From the NCBI GenBank assembly GCA_032433765.1, contig JAVIAB010000092.1, positions 104,817,779-104,881,778 of the forward strand: a stretch of DNA of 64,000 nt, in the 5' to 3' direction. Below are positions 21,411-32,703 of the stretch, piece by piece; position 1 is the first letter of the stretch, and the number at the start of each line of letters is the position of its first letter. The notes below the pieces were generated by a model that searched no databases, was not told the origin of the DNA, and saw only the letters and a list, made by a program, of their open reading frames with translations. The position numbers and the translations under genes were made by a program. This DNA is from Megaustenia siamemsis. Its lineage: Eukaryota > Mollusca > Gastropoda > Stylommatophora > Ariophantidae.

Positions 21411-22522
21411 ACATTTACGATTAAATAATGAAATAAATTATAAACAAATAACAAATGATGCTTTCCTCATCTGATGTATCCATCCATTTGATGTCATCAC
21501 TTATTTTGTTTCATCCTCTTACTTTATCCACATTTTCCACACTATTATTTCTATCTATGCTTAACCTCTGCAGATCCAAAATAAAGTGACATCATAGGAT
21601 ACCTATTAATTTAGTTTCATCCGAGCCTCGAGTTTTTCTTTCAAATGTGTTGAATTATCACGTACAAAGGAAAAGGTATGAGATACGAATTAGGGTCAGA
21701 GCTTAGATAACAGTGAGGTGCCAATATATATCGTGCGATATAGTTATTCCACACATAAGTACCAGCATAACGTGCGATATAGTTATTCTGATAATGTGCA
21801 GCATCAGTAAAGCCCAGCCACAGCTCCTCACAAAACCTATCCTATAAGGAGAAGACACATTTAATGTAACTCCTTTGTAGACCATCACCATTAAGTTAAA
21901 CACAATCTTTGTTTAACTTAATGAGACATCAAATTTAGTACCATTTTGTAGACATGTCATGACAAAGACTTAAACATCCATAACCAAAGTGCAGTATTCG
22001 TGTATGCATAATTTATGTGATTTATTTATACAGTAGCTAATGTCAATCAATTGTTCTCATTCACTGATATTTAGAGTACAAGTATCATGATATCATTTCA
22101 TATGTTAGTCAACGTCGAAACAAAATGTGAGATGAAATATAAATGTTAATTACACGTTGAAAAACATAAACTTTGTTTAAACTTAGAAAAGGGATATTAA
22201 TTATAAATCAAGAACATTAAACGATAAAGAGCTTCATGTAAATGACAAGTAAGCTACAACTTTCAATTTACTTTTAAAAAAAAATATATGCTTAACAAAA
22301 TTTAGCTCATCACATAAAGTGGGATAAATTTCATGAAATTTAAAAAAAAATACATTATTTTGTTTCAGACACGAACATGTCATTAGTCTGTGAGTATAAA
22401 CTAGACAAACAATATGTATATGGTATAACACAACAACGTTTGGTAACGTTGACAAAATTGTAAGCAATCTCTCAGAGTATCGTAATAAAGTGTGGGCAGA
22501 TTTGACAACTGCATCCCTGTGC
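21411..22522. other. No gene seen
   Basis: AT-rich, no recognisable coding or repeat family. At 21720-21790 a short near-duplicate (GTGCGATATAGTTATTC) occurs twice. Confidence 0.45.
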
Positions 22523-22561
22523 AGTGTCCTGGTAGGTGTCGCTTGTTGATCACAGTGTCAG
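22523..22561 (+). repeat. Isolated diverged unit of the 37-bp minisatellite
   Basis: GTGTCCTGGTAGGTGTCGC followed by TTGTTGATCACAGTGTCAG matches the array unit starting at 26028. The two are separated by the family-A LINE. Confidence 0.75.
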
Positions 22562-23113
22562 AAGCTTCTAGAAGAAGACATTGAGCAGTACAGAAGAGAA
22601 AATCCTGAGGAAAAAAGTCACAACAAAATGGCAATGCATAAAATAAAACATAATACAAGAATACTGCAACACCTTACCGAAAAAGGAAAGTAACAAAAAA
22701 CAAACATGGATAACTGACAAAATCTTAGAAAAAATGGAAGAAAGAAGACAAGCTAAAAACACTGCCAGATACAAGGATATAGACAATGAAATACGGAGAA
22801 TGTGCAAAAAGGCAAAAGAAGACTGGTTCAACCAAAGATGTCTAGAAGTCGAAACTATGGAAAGTAAACAAAACTTAAGAGAGATGAACACAGAAATAAA
22901 GAGAATGACTAATAAAGACACAAAAAACTGCAGGAAGGGGATGTTTTGCAAACAAAGAGGGAAGAATGCTAACAGACAACAAAGATATAATATATAGATG
23001 GCAGGAATATATAGCAGAATTATTTCATGACGAAAGGGATAAAAAGCCATTTATAAAATGTACATACAACTATAAAATCCTGAAATCTCAAGTAGAAAAA
23101 AGCTATACAAGCA

Positions 23114-23473
23114 ATGAAAAAGGAAAAGGCAGCAGGACCTGACAATATACAGGTAAAGATGATACAGGCTCTAGAAGATTTTGGCATTGAAGTGATCACA
23201 GACATATGCAATGAAATATACCATGTAGGATACATACCAAAGGATTTTTTAAAAAAAACAACTTTCATTGCATTGCCTAAAAAGAATGGTGCAGTTGAAT
23301 GCAGTGATTTTAGAATAATAAGTCTAATGAACCAGGTAACAAAAATTTTACTAAAAGTTATACAGGGAAGGATTCAGAATAAAATCAATACTGAATTAGA
23401 TGAACAGCAATTTGGATTCAAGAAAAACAGTGGCACAAAAGAAGACATATTTAGCATGAGCACATTGATTTGA
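23114..23473 (+). pseudogene. RT fingers/palm segment of LINE A
   Basis: 119 open codons covering RT blocks 0-2 (A-G-P-D-N-I, T-F-I-A-L-P-K-K-N-G-A-V, F-R-I-I-S-L-M-N-Q-V-T-K and Q-F-G-F-K-K-N-S-G-T). A stop precedes the palm Asp block at 23500. Confidence 0.8.
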
Positions 23474-24131
23474 AAGTACATAGAAGTAAACAAACCAATA
23501 TATGCCTGCTTCATAGACTACACCAAAACTTTCGATAGAAAACATCATAATCAATTTATAGACTGCCTAAAGGATATAGATCTAGACAACACAGACATAC
23601 GACTAATATGTAATGTGTACTGGAATCAACAAAACAATAATAAAATATAACAAGGAGAACTCTACACCCATTGATATAAAAAGAGATGTAAGACGAAGAT
23701 GCATCCTATCACCAAGCTTGTTCAATCTATACACTGAGCAAATCTTTAAAAACATCACAGAGATGCCAGGCCTGAAAATTAATTGAAAGATAATCAATAA
23801 CCTAAGATATGCTGATGATACTGTTCTACTAGCAGAAAATCCTAAAGACCTACAACAATTGCTTAATGTGATAAACATAATAATTTATATTCGAGCTATG
23901 GACTAAGCAATGTTTACATTGAACAACACGAGATATGATATTGCTGCGAGTTGGCAGATTTTTGAAAATGTTTTCAAGGGTTTGAACATAAATGTTTGTT
24001 CACAGTTCGTTAACCTTCGCTGTAGATAAAGTCGTTAATTCGTTTCAGACGTTGGTAGCTAAGGACCCTAACTTGTGCAAACGGATGGCATTGGCAAGGA
24101 TCATTTTGAATCTATGAAGTAGGCTCATTGT

Positions 24132-24863
24132 GTGTTTAACTCAAAAGCATATGTGCTTTTTAACCAAAGACCTTTTATTTGGGGACTCAAAGAAGATATC
24201 CCCGATGGAAGAATAAACTGTACTATTAGTCCCATAAATGATTCGCTTCCAGAGGTTTATGATGTAAACAAAGCAGTTTTGTCATTGCAAGTGAATAATG
24301 TCCACACCTATAATTGGTCAGGATTGTGTAGCAGCAGCAGCTTTATAGCGAACACAGAAAACATCACAGGATTGTGCTGTTCTGAAATAGCTATGCCATG
24401 CTACCCTAGAATTGCCTTTAATGGGATTACTGTGACCACAAACCACTCTCCATGTGTGTGCCACATATTTACACCCCAGAAAGAAATACTGAATATAACA
24501 ACATCATGTGCCGTCTGTGATATTAATGACCACATACCAGGAGCCTCCAGTATGATTGATACAACTGTTGCACCAAGCATTTCATCAGCAGAGCCATATC
24601 TATGGAATGTTAATCTGACATTGTTCTTGAATGATATCCAAGTTAATGAGACATCAGAATCGTGTGGCGGCAGCTACAAGAAGGGAGCGGAGAACATCAA
24701 GTTCTGCTGCTATAAAGGAGACTTGCCTTGCTATCCCAGCTTCTGTTGGATTGGAAATGATAACTTACCACCACTGTGTGTCTATATGTTTGGAATTGGA
24801 GTCATCAATGACGGCCTAACATCATCAAGTGCTATGACGATCATCATTTTCGGGAGGACGTGA
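24132..24863 (+). CDS. Cys-rich, sequon-rich two-module protein (unknown)
   Basis: 243 open codons; not recognised as a family. There is no ATG at its start (the frame opens after a TAG at 24120 and the first codon is GTG), so the start lies on another exon or was lost. The protein has two similar modules: C-x15-CC-x6-CYP-x15-C-V (about residues 66-120) and C-x13-CC-x6-CYP-x13-C-V (about residues 178-217). About eight N-x-S/T sequons are present, so an extracellular or lumenal protein is likely. No membrane segment is obvious. It lies inside the 1405-bp insertion and its last codons run into the conserved 3' repeat. A divergent copy of the C-terminal part is seen near 44755-44890 (minus). Confidence 0.55.
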   Translation: MFNSKAYVLFNQRPFIWGLKEDIPDGRINCTISPINDSLPEVYDVNKAVLSLQVNNVHTYNWSGLCSSSSFIANTENITGLCCSEIAMPCYPRIAFNGITVTTNHSPCVCHIFTPQKEILNITTSCAVCDINDHIPGASSMIDTTVAPSISSAEPYLWNVNLTLFLNDIQVNETSESCGGSYKKGAENIKFCCYKGDLPCYPSFCWIGNDNLPPLCVYMFGIGVINDGLTSSSAMTIIIFGRT

Positions 24864-25275
24864 ACTCCCATGGTATATGGTGGATAGGCGGCAGGAACCA
24901 TTGAAGGCTATGTCTGAAAAGTGTTCCTTCTTGCAATTTCCTCATATTCCAAGTCCGGTTTGTTGCAGGAGCTACTGAGTTAAGTGCTCTGTGCACACAG
25001 TGAGCTGTGTGTCTCATCCGTTTTGATCCTGCTTCGATATCTCGCTTGTTTACGATGAATGATGATATCGTATGACAGGGAACAGTTGGCTGTGTTCACT
25101 TTCTGCGCGGTTTCGACTTATGTCTTTTGGCGTGTGCTGCGACTGCTACGATGGGGACTACAGTTACCTTTCTTTGTTTGGGAGATGAGTTAGTAATTCG
25201 GATGATTCCACTGGCACGGGCGGTTGATCAATTATGGATTTTAATTCGTTTGCTGTGAAACCGAGGCCTTCCATA
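24858..25275 (+). repeat. ~400-bp dispersed repeat, copy 2
   Basis: Shared with 20984-21410 and 44381-44755 (both minus). It follows the Cys-rich ORF directly and behaves like its 3' UTR. Confidence 0.85.
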
Positions 25276-26027
25276 ACCAATAACCAATAACATAATAAGC
25301 AAAAAATATTGACTAGATATTAATATCAAAAAGACTGAAACTATGATCATAAACAAAGAAAATTCTCAAGACCTACAAATATACATCACAGTTGATCACA
25401 TCTGGAGATAGTTCAGAGCTACATCTAACTTGGACATACTATAAACCAATGATGAAAAAAGTAAAATTAAAATAAACAAAAGAAAGGTATGGCAAAAAGT
25501 AAGTTTAATGCCGTGTAAAATGTATACTAGCAACAAAACAAATAACAGCATGGCTGAAACTAAGAATAGCAAAGTGTTACATCTTCTCAATATTCCTTTC
25601 TGGTGCAGAAACATGGACATTAGACAAGAAAAAAACAGAACAGAAAATTGAAGCCTTTGAAATGTGGATTTATAGAAGAATATGTAGAATTGGACGGAAA
25701 GAAAAGAAAACAAATGATGAAGTTTTAAAACAACTAAAAATAAGAAGAGAACTACTAAACACAATTAGAACAAGACAAATCAAATTATGGGGCATATTAA
25801 AAGACACAACAGCCTAATAAAAGTAATATTGGAAGGGAAAATACAAGGTAAAAGAGGCAGAGGCAGACCAAGACTAACATGGACGAGTTACATCAAAAGA
25901 TGGACAAGTCAATCTATGACAACCTGCACCATCAAAGCAAGAAACAGAGTGAAATGGCGATCCATGGTAGCCAACCTTCGCTGCGGAGACGGCACCCGAT
26001 GATGATGATGATGTTGATGATGATGAT

Positions 26028-28315
26028 GAGTGTCCTGGTACGTATTGCTCTCGTTTGTAGATCACAGTGTTAGTGTGCGTATTACTTTTTCAATGCTGAT
26101 CGCATTGTCTCGCATTGTATGGCTCTCGTATGTTGATCTCAGTGTTCTGGTGGTTATTGCTCTAGTTTGTTGATCTCAGTGTTCTGGTGGTTATTGCTCT
26201 CGTTTGTTGATCTCAGTGTTCTGGTGGTTATTGCTCTCGTTTGTTGATCTCAGTGTTCTGGTGGTTATTGCTCTCGTTTGTTGATATCAGTGTTCTGGTG
26301 GTTATTGCTCTCGTTTGTTGATCTCAGTGTTCTGGTGGTTATTGCTCTCGTTTGTTGATCTCAGTGGTCTGGTGGTTATTGCTCTCGTTTGTTGATCACA
26401 GTGTTCTAGTGGGTGCTTCTCTCGTTTGTTGATCACAATGTTCTTGTGGTTATTGCTCTCGTTTTTTTTTTATCACAGTGTTCTGGTGGTTATTGCTCTC
26501 GTTTGTTGATCACAGTGTTCTGGTGGGTGCTGCTTTCATTTACTGATCAGTGTCCAGGTTTTTTTTCTCAGTGTCCTGGTGGTTATTGCTCTCGTTTGTT
26601 GATCGCAGTGTTCTGGTGGTTATTGCTCTAGTTTGTTGATCACAGTGTTCTAATGGTTATTGCTCTCGTTTGTTGATCACAGTGTTCTGGTGGTTATTGC
26701 TCTCGTTTGTTGATCACAGTGTTCTGGTGGTTATTGGTCTCGTTTGTTGATCACAGTGTTCTGGTGGTTATTGCTCTCGTTTGTTGATCACAGTGTTCTG
26801 GTGGTTATTGCTCTCGTTTGTTGATCACAGTGTTCTGGTGGTTATTGCTCTCGTTTGTTGATCACAGTGTTCTGGTGGTTATTGCTCTCGTTTGTTGATC
26901 ACAGTGTTCTGGCGCTTATTGCTCTCGTTTGTTGATCACAGTGTTCTGGTGGTTATTGCTCTCGTTTGTTGATCACAGTGTTCTGGTGGTTATTGGTCTC
27001 GTTTGTTGATCACAGTGTTCTGGTGGTTATTGCTCTCGTTTGTTGATCACAGTGTTCTGGTGGTTATTGCTCTCGTTTGTTGATCACAATGTTCTGGCGG
27101 TTATTGCTCTCGTTTGTTGATCACAGTGTTTTGGTGGTTATTGGTCACGTTTGTTGATCACAGTGTCCTGGTGGTTATTGCTCTAGTTTGTTGATCACAG
27201 TGTTCTGGTGGGTGCTGCTTTCATTTACTGATCAGTGTCCAGGTTTTTTTCTCAGTGTCCTGGTGGTTATTGCTCTCGTTTGTTGATCACAGTGTCCTGG
27301 TGGTTATTGCTCTCGTTTGTTGATCACAGTGTTCTGGTGGTTATTGCTCTCGTTTGTTGATTACAGTGTTCTGGTGGGTGCTGCTCTCGTTTGTTGATCA
27401 CAGTGTTCTGGTGGGTGCTTCTCTCGTTTGTTGATCACAGTGTCCTGGTGGTTATTGCTCTCGTTTGTTGATCACAGTGTTCTGGTGGTTATTGCTCTCA
27501 TTTGTTGATTACAGTGTTCTGGTGGGTGCTGCTCTCGTTTGTTGATCACAGTGTTCTGGTGGTTATTGCTCTCATTTGTTGATTACAGTGTTCTGGTGGG
27601 TGCTGCTCTCGTTTGTTGATCACAGTGTTCTGGTGGGTGCTTCTCTCGTTTGTTGATCACAGTGTTCTGGTGGGTGCTTCTCTCGTTTGTTGATCACAGT
27701 GTTCTGGTGGGTGCTTCTCTCGTTTGTTGATCACAGTGTTCTGGTGGGTGGTGCTCTCGTTTGTTGATCACAGTGTTCTGGTGGGTGCTTCTCTCGTTTG
27801 TTGATCACAGTGTTCTGGTGGGTGCTGCTCTCGTTTGTTGATCACAGTGTTCTGGTGGGTGGTGCTCTCGTTTGTTGATCACAGTGTTCTGGTGAATGCT
27901 GCTCTCGTTTGTTGATTACAGTGTCCAGATGGGTGCTGCTTTCGTTTGTTGATTACATTGTACATGGGGGTATTGCTTTCGTTTCTTGATCAGTGTTCGG
28001 GTGGGTATTGATTTTATTTGCTGATCACAGTGTTCAGGTGGGAATTGCGCTAAAATCCTGATTGTAAACGGGCCGCTATTGCTCTCGCTTTTGATCACAG
28101 TGTGCGGGTTGGTATTGCTCTCGTTTGTTGATTAGTGTTGGGGTGGGTATTACTCTCGTTTGTTGATTACAGTGTTAGGGTGGGTATTGCTCGCGTTTGC
28201 TGATCACATAGTTAAGGTGGGTATTGCTCTCGTTTGTTGATCACTGTGTTTTGGTGGTTATTGCTCTCGTTTGCTGATCACAGTGTTTGGGTGGGTATTG
28301 CTTTCGTTTGCTGAT
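26028..28315. repeat. 37-bp minisatellite array, ~60 units
   Basis: The unit is approximately GTTATTGCTCTCGTTTGTTG followed by ATCACAGTGTTCTGGTG. The first units, next to the LINE tail, and the last ones (27900 onward) are diverged; the middle is homogeneous. A distinctive variant block (GCTTTCATTTACTGATCAG, then CCAGGTTTTTTT) occurs at ~26521 and again at ~27207, a 686-bp internal duplication. Short ORFs across it are repeat by-products. Confidence 0.97.
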
Positions 28316-28929
28316 TCCATGATTCGATTTTAATCATCAAATGTTGCAATATTTTACCGGAGCAGAAACGGCTGAGAGGTAAACCTACGACCTGAAAGCA
28401 GGTAACCTTAAAGTTCTGTATAAGAACTACCTGACGTGATACCTACCAATCATTCATAAATGCTGAGTATCATTAAAAAATGTGAGCACTATCATCAATT
28501 TTTTTTATCTAATTGATATTCTGGGTAATGGGCCTCTATTCCTCCCACTCTCCATCAACCCCATTTTTTTCTTTTCCACATGTTCTCAAAGGCATATGGT
28601 CAGCATTGGGGGTCGTCAGAGGACTGTCATGAACTAGCTTTATTATAATGGCCAAGATGAAACCATTATCACTTTAACACTATGAATTGTTCCTAACTTT
28701 TAAATCTCCGATAATTTCGTAAACGAAAATCATCAACAAGCACCAACAAACTCATGTATCGCAACAAGACCCTACCCTGAAATAAAATTGTTTATCCGAG
28801 TCTAGAAGGAATCATATCACAATTCATGTATGTGAAGAATTATACGCGTACAGTTCATTAAAAGAAGATTTGATACAACTCAGATAGTACAGTCTGATAC
28901 GACTGCCTTCTTGTGAGAGGCAAGACTGA
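28316..28929. other. No gene seen
   Basis: AT-rich sequence after the array; nothing recognised. Confidence 0.45.
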
Positions 28930-29145
28930 TTGCAAACAATTGGCAGCTTGAAGACAGAAGAGGTGGGAGATCTGCTTAGAGATATAGATTCTTGCATATG
29001 GACTGTGTGTGGTAAATACAACGATCAGCAAAGGACACGAAACCTGATGATGACCACCTTGAGGAAAGGTCATGCGAAACCGAAAGCTAAATATAACCAT
29101 TCCCCAAATGATCAGGGACCATCCCGGGCCCGATCTCGGAACTAG
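28930..29145 (+). mobile_element. Fragment of LINE family E C-terminus
   Basis: Encodes T-E-E-V-G-D-L-L-R-D-I-D-S, the sense version of the unit amplified at 59650-60160. Single, unamplified copy. Confidence 0.6.
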
Positions 29146-29204
29146 TTTATGCGTTGGTTGCCCTGATACTGAACAATTTCTGTTTTGTTTTAATACAGAA
29201 TTGT

Positions 29205-29700
29205 ATCATCATCATGTGCCATACCGCTTGGCGTTGACGATCATGTCCTTCCACAATCTTCTTTCTACCTTGCATCGTATCAGTTCTGTTGTTGACTGTT
29301 CTCCATGCCATGACGCCAGCTAAATAGTATTTTCTCTCATTGTCGTCCTTGATCTCTCTTTCTTTTTATTTTGCCAGTTGTAACCAAGTATTCCAACTTT
29401 CCTCTTCTCATCATGTGGCCGATACATGTTGATTTTTCTTTCTGATGTTTCTTATGAGCTCCTTTTTGTCTTGGCCTCTTTGATAATTTCTTTGTTGGTT
29501 TTTTTAGCTGTCCATGGAACTTTCAATATTCTTCTGAGAAATCCCATTTATGTGGCCTCTAATCGTCGTTTCATATGTTTTTTAACTGTCCATGATTCGC
29601 TTCCATAGGTCAGAATTGGCTGTATATAGCACAGATGAACTATCGTTCTCGCTTCAATTGACATAGGTTTGTTGCATAAGACGTTTTTAATTTTCTGAAA
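29205..29700 (-). mobile_element. LINE family D 3' end, antisense
   Basis: Same layout as 17280-17764: CATCATCAT near 29208, then antisense V-P-W-T-A-K-K-T-N-K-E and further upstream a V-H-L-C-Y-I-Q-P-I-L-T-Y-G-S-E-S-W block (RT thumb). Broken frames. Confidence 0.8.
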
Positions 29701-30239
29701 CCCTATTTTGGCCAGAGCTATACAGAATAGTATAATTAAACAAAAAACATGTTTGCGACAATCTCGCAATTGTTTCGCATGTGTTTCCATTACTTTAGGA
29801 GCCTCATGTTTGGTTCATTTTGAGTTTAACAGTGGAAGAAAATTAATTCGCTTGTAGCCATCGAATAAGAAGTAGTGTTGAGGTCTGGAATATTGTAGCC
29901 TCATTTTACAGATCACGTAGCTTCTAGCCAATAGGAGAATCCATTCCGATTCCTTGTGGTTGTGTACACATAACAGCCACAACTAGCAACAATCCCATAT
30001 CGTCCATAAATGATATCACATGTCATATGTGTGATGTCACTTCCAAGCGCATGGACTATGATGTAGGTCAAATGGGATCATTAATTCCAACACACATATC
30101 AAGTGCAGGATCGAGTTATTCATGACGACATTCCATTACATTAATAATTGTCAGAATATGTAGACAATTGGTGTCCTTTCTTGTGTAGTACAGTGTGAGC
30201 ACTAAAACACTCCATTTCAGCAGTTAAAGAATGTAACTT
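29701..30239. other. No gene seen
   Basis: AT-rich, nothing recognised. Confidence 0.4.
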
Positions 30240-30500
30240 TAGTGCAATGTTCTAACAAGTTGATTGCTACAGTCGTACCAATTCATAAAGCTTTATGTGG
30301 TTTCACACGCACTAGATGTACGTCCTACTCGTTCCTCGACAACAATCGATGCGATAATCTAGCTAGGACCAGACTCAGCAGTGTATCCGGTGTGATTGAG
30401 CTTAAAGCGTCAGTGATGTGTTCCTGCACATCATCCAGGGCTACGGGTGGTGGACGTTGATACACTGTCCTTCACATGTCCCTAAAAGAAAAAAAGTCAC
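30240..30500 (-). pseudogene. Mariner/IS630-like transposase C-terminal remnant
   Basis: Antisense reading gives F-F-x-G-H-V-K-D-S-V-Y-Q-R-P-P-P, then V-Q-E-H-I-T-D-A-L-S-S-I-T-P-D-T-L and R-L-S-H-R. This is the arrangement at the C-terminus of Tc1/mariner-related DDE transposases (W-G-x-V-K-D-x-V-Y ... L-x-x-x-I-x-x-A ... V-x-x-E-L-x-x-R). Frameshifts present; no catalytic domain found nearby. Confidence 0.55.
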
Positions 30501-30583
30501 GAACAGATATGTCCGATCATCACAGGAGCCACTTGCAGAACACCTAGTAATTTTGTCCGGCGTAGCCAATCCATTGACAACTC

Positions 30584-30690
30584 AGCCTATGACAACATGC
30601 ACCATCAAAGCAAGAGACAGAGCAGAATGGCACTCCATCGTTGTCAACCTTCGTTGAGAGAGAGAGATGGCACTAGATAATGATGAGCCA
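30584..30690 (+). mobile_element. Short LINE family A 3' end
   Basis: ATGACAACATGCACCATCAA through GTCAACCTTCG to GATAATGATGAG, the last ~100 bp of family A with a GAGAGAGA interruption. Confidence 0.7.
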
Positions 30691-31412
30691 ATGCATCTGT
30701 CTGCCAGGTGCTCGTTGAGAAATCTGCGGGCTGCGAGATGCCAGTGCGAGGGTGCTTTGCTGTAAAACAATCACCAAGCCCACCAGCTATTTTTGGAATC
30801 AACCAGGTGGTTATCTTTTCCAGGTAAATCAATGATTGTTTTTATGCTCTCTACATATTTCATCGCACACTGAAAAATGGCGAGCCAATACGTAGAAAAT
30901 GCTCCAATCTTCATCAATATTATCCTAGAACCTTTCAGTGAATTTGTGAATCATTTTTACGGGTACAGGAATTATTATAAGAAACTATTCACGTAATGGA
31001 GTGAAAATGGAAGCAAGCTAATCAGAGGTTGTTTTATTTTACTTTTCCTTTTTCAAATCCTACGGATACCGGATTTTAAAAAAAGCAGGATGTTATCCGA
31101 AAAAAATGTATCGAAAAAATGATTTTGCATAAAAACTGTAGCACTTGACAACGTGGCGATAATATAGGATAAATAATCGGCCAGATTCAGAACAAACGGA
31201 TGAAAGCAGTATACGTCCGTTGAAATCGTAACGTCCGATAACCTTACACAATCCCTTCCCCCTTTCCCCACTAGGGTCTGACAGGAGTTCCAGCCTTTTA
31301 TCTTCTTGGTAGTCTAAGAGGGATTGACCTGGATCGTAGCTCCTCTTTGTCTTCTTTAAAACGATTACTCGACCAGAATGTTCGCCAACGCTCTACGCCA
31401 ATTTACCAATCT
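30691..31412. other. No gene seen
   Basis: Nothing recognised apart from short chance ORFs. Confidence 0.4.
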
Positions 31413-31425
31413 ATGATAATCTAGT

Positions 31426-31575
31426 TCTGGGAAAGTAAAGCGGCATGGGCGTAATACTGACCACATTACCCCAAAAATCATGTGCTGAAGGTCTGTAAAA
31501 TGTATGGTCACTAACACCATATTTTTCCTATACGCCACTTGGCGTGGCGGAGGCACTTTACTTTTTTTTTTTACA
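31426..31575 (+). mobile_element. 5'-truncated SINE
   Basis: Contains only the body and tail of the common SINE (from CTGGGAAAGTAAAGCGGC to the T-run) and lacks the tRNA head. TSD ATGATAATCTAGT / ATGATAGTCTAGT (31413-31425 and 31576-31588, one mismatch). Confidence 0.85.
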
Positions 31576-31934
31576 ATGATAGTCTAGTCTGCTTACCACT
31601 TAGTAATAGTTCACGTTTAGTAAAACTAATTTATATGTAACTTATATATAACACCGGATATAACTTATTAGCAAGTCAATCACTTGTCAGAATATATGTA
31701 GGCTCTCCACTCCAAAATTCTCTCCATTTTTACAACTTTTACTATGTTTGCCTTGCTGGCATCTTGGCTTTCTCACATTATTCGTTTTTCTACACAAGAC
31801 ATTGATATGCTCGTGTCGTTCTAACTTTACGTGACAGTTTTATCTTCCATCAATAATCCCATTAATCGATCACAGTTTTTACCTAGCATTATCCTTAACC
31901 GCTATTTTTACTATTAGGATAGTTATTGTATTAG

Positions 31935-32300
31935 CCCACTCTTAAGTCCTGCATTATTTGGTCATACTTTGGTCATTAATCCAAAAATGAGCCCACTCTT
32001 AAGTCCTGCATTATTTGGTCTTATTTTGTTCCTTAATCCAAAAATGAGCCCACTCTTAAGTCCTGCATTATGTGGTCTTATTTTGTTCCCTAATTAAAAA
32101 AATGAGCCCACTCCTATGTCATGCATTATTTGGTCTTATTTTGTTCCTTAATCCAAAAATGAGCCCACTCTTAAGTCATGCATTATTTGGTCTTATTTTG
32201 TTCCTTAATCCAAAAATGAGCCCCCTGTTTAGTTCTGCAATATTTTGTCATATTTTGTATTCTTTAATCCAAAGATAGTGCCACTGTTAAGCTCTGTATT
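31935..32300. repeat. 57-bp minisatellite, ~6 units
   Basis: Unit begins GCCCACTCTTAAGTCCTGCA (31990, 32048, 32106, 32163, 32220) with ends TTAATCCAAAAATGA. Ends where the LINE-F fragment begins. Confidence 0.92.
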
Positions 32301-32309
32301 ATTTCTTGT

Positions 32310-32690
32310 AAATGTCTAAATCACATTTAAGAAAGATCAATACATGTGAGATGCGATGCTTGAGAAAAGTAACAAACAACACAGGAAGAAATAGAACACC
32401 AAATGAAAGCATAAGAAAAATGGTAGGAACAAAACCCTGCCAAAAATATATAGAACAACAACGTAAATGGTTTGGCCACCTGGTCAGAATGCCTTACCAA
32501 TCACCATCTGGGCGTTCTTCTCGAGAATGCATGGAAAAAGACCAAGAGGAAAACCCAGAAGAAGATGGATAGATGCAGTGACAGAGACATGTAACAACAA
32601 AGGAAAGTCACTAAATCAGACAGTTCGAGCAGCGCAAGAACGACAAATGATATAACATCGACACCTTTTCGGTACCAGTGAGAAAGAGAA
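32310..32690 (+). mobile_element. LINE family F 3' fragment
   Basis: Encodes S-K-S-H-L-R-K-I-N-T-C-E-M-R-C-L and K-W-F-G-H-L-V-R-M-P, then, after a frame change, K-R-P-R-G-K-P-R-R-R-W-I-D-A-V. It nearly matches 58570-58740, and is followed by AAGAAAAGAAGAAG. Confidence 0.82.
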
Positions 32691-32703
32691 AAGAAAAGAA
32701 GAA

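Larger units (their letters stand above)
23884..25288 (+). mobile_element. 1405-bp insertion with Cys-rich ORF and conserved 3' segment
   Basis: The interrupted LINE resumes cleanly on both sides, and the 10-bp TSD AACATAATAA occurs at 23874-23883 and 25289-25298. Both copies share the same departures from other family-A copies, which confirms duplication at insertion. Layout: ~240 bp without a long ORF; a 243-codon ORF (24132-24863); a ~400-bp segment repeated elsewhere; and a short AT-rich tail of ATAACCA-like repeats. No terminal inverted repeat seen. The tail, the TSD and copies that keep only the 3' part suggest retroposition. It could be a processed copy of a host mRNA or an unrecognised retroposon. 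Confidence 0.8.
22570..26027 (+). mobile_element. LINE family A (RTE-like), longest copy, with a 1.4-kb insertion
   Basis: Starts in the linker before RT (R-M-C-K-K-A-K-E-D-W-F). It continues with RT blocks K-A-A-G-P-D-N-I (23120), F-R-I-I-S-L-M, Q-F-G-F-K-K-N-S-G-T, A-C-F-I-D-Y-T-K-T-F-D (23500), R-Y-A-D-D-T-V-L-L (23810), then, after the insertion, the C-terminal G-R-P-R-L-T-W-T-S block. It ends in an imperfect (GAT)n tail at 25998-26027. No endonuclease part; 5' truncated. Stops and frameshifts throughout. Confidence 0.88.

Noticed and set aside
22568..23050. 160-codon antisense hydrophobic ORF
   Set aside because: Shadow of the A-rich sense strand of a LINE.
26028..28315. CRISPR array
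   Set aside because: Units are contiguous 37-bp tandem repeats without unique spacers, in a eukaryotic context.
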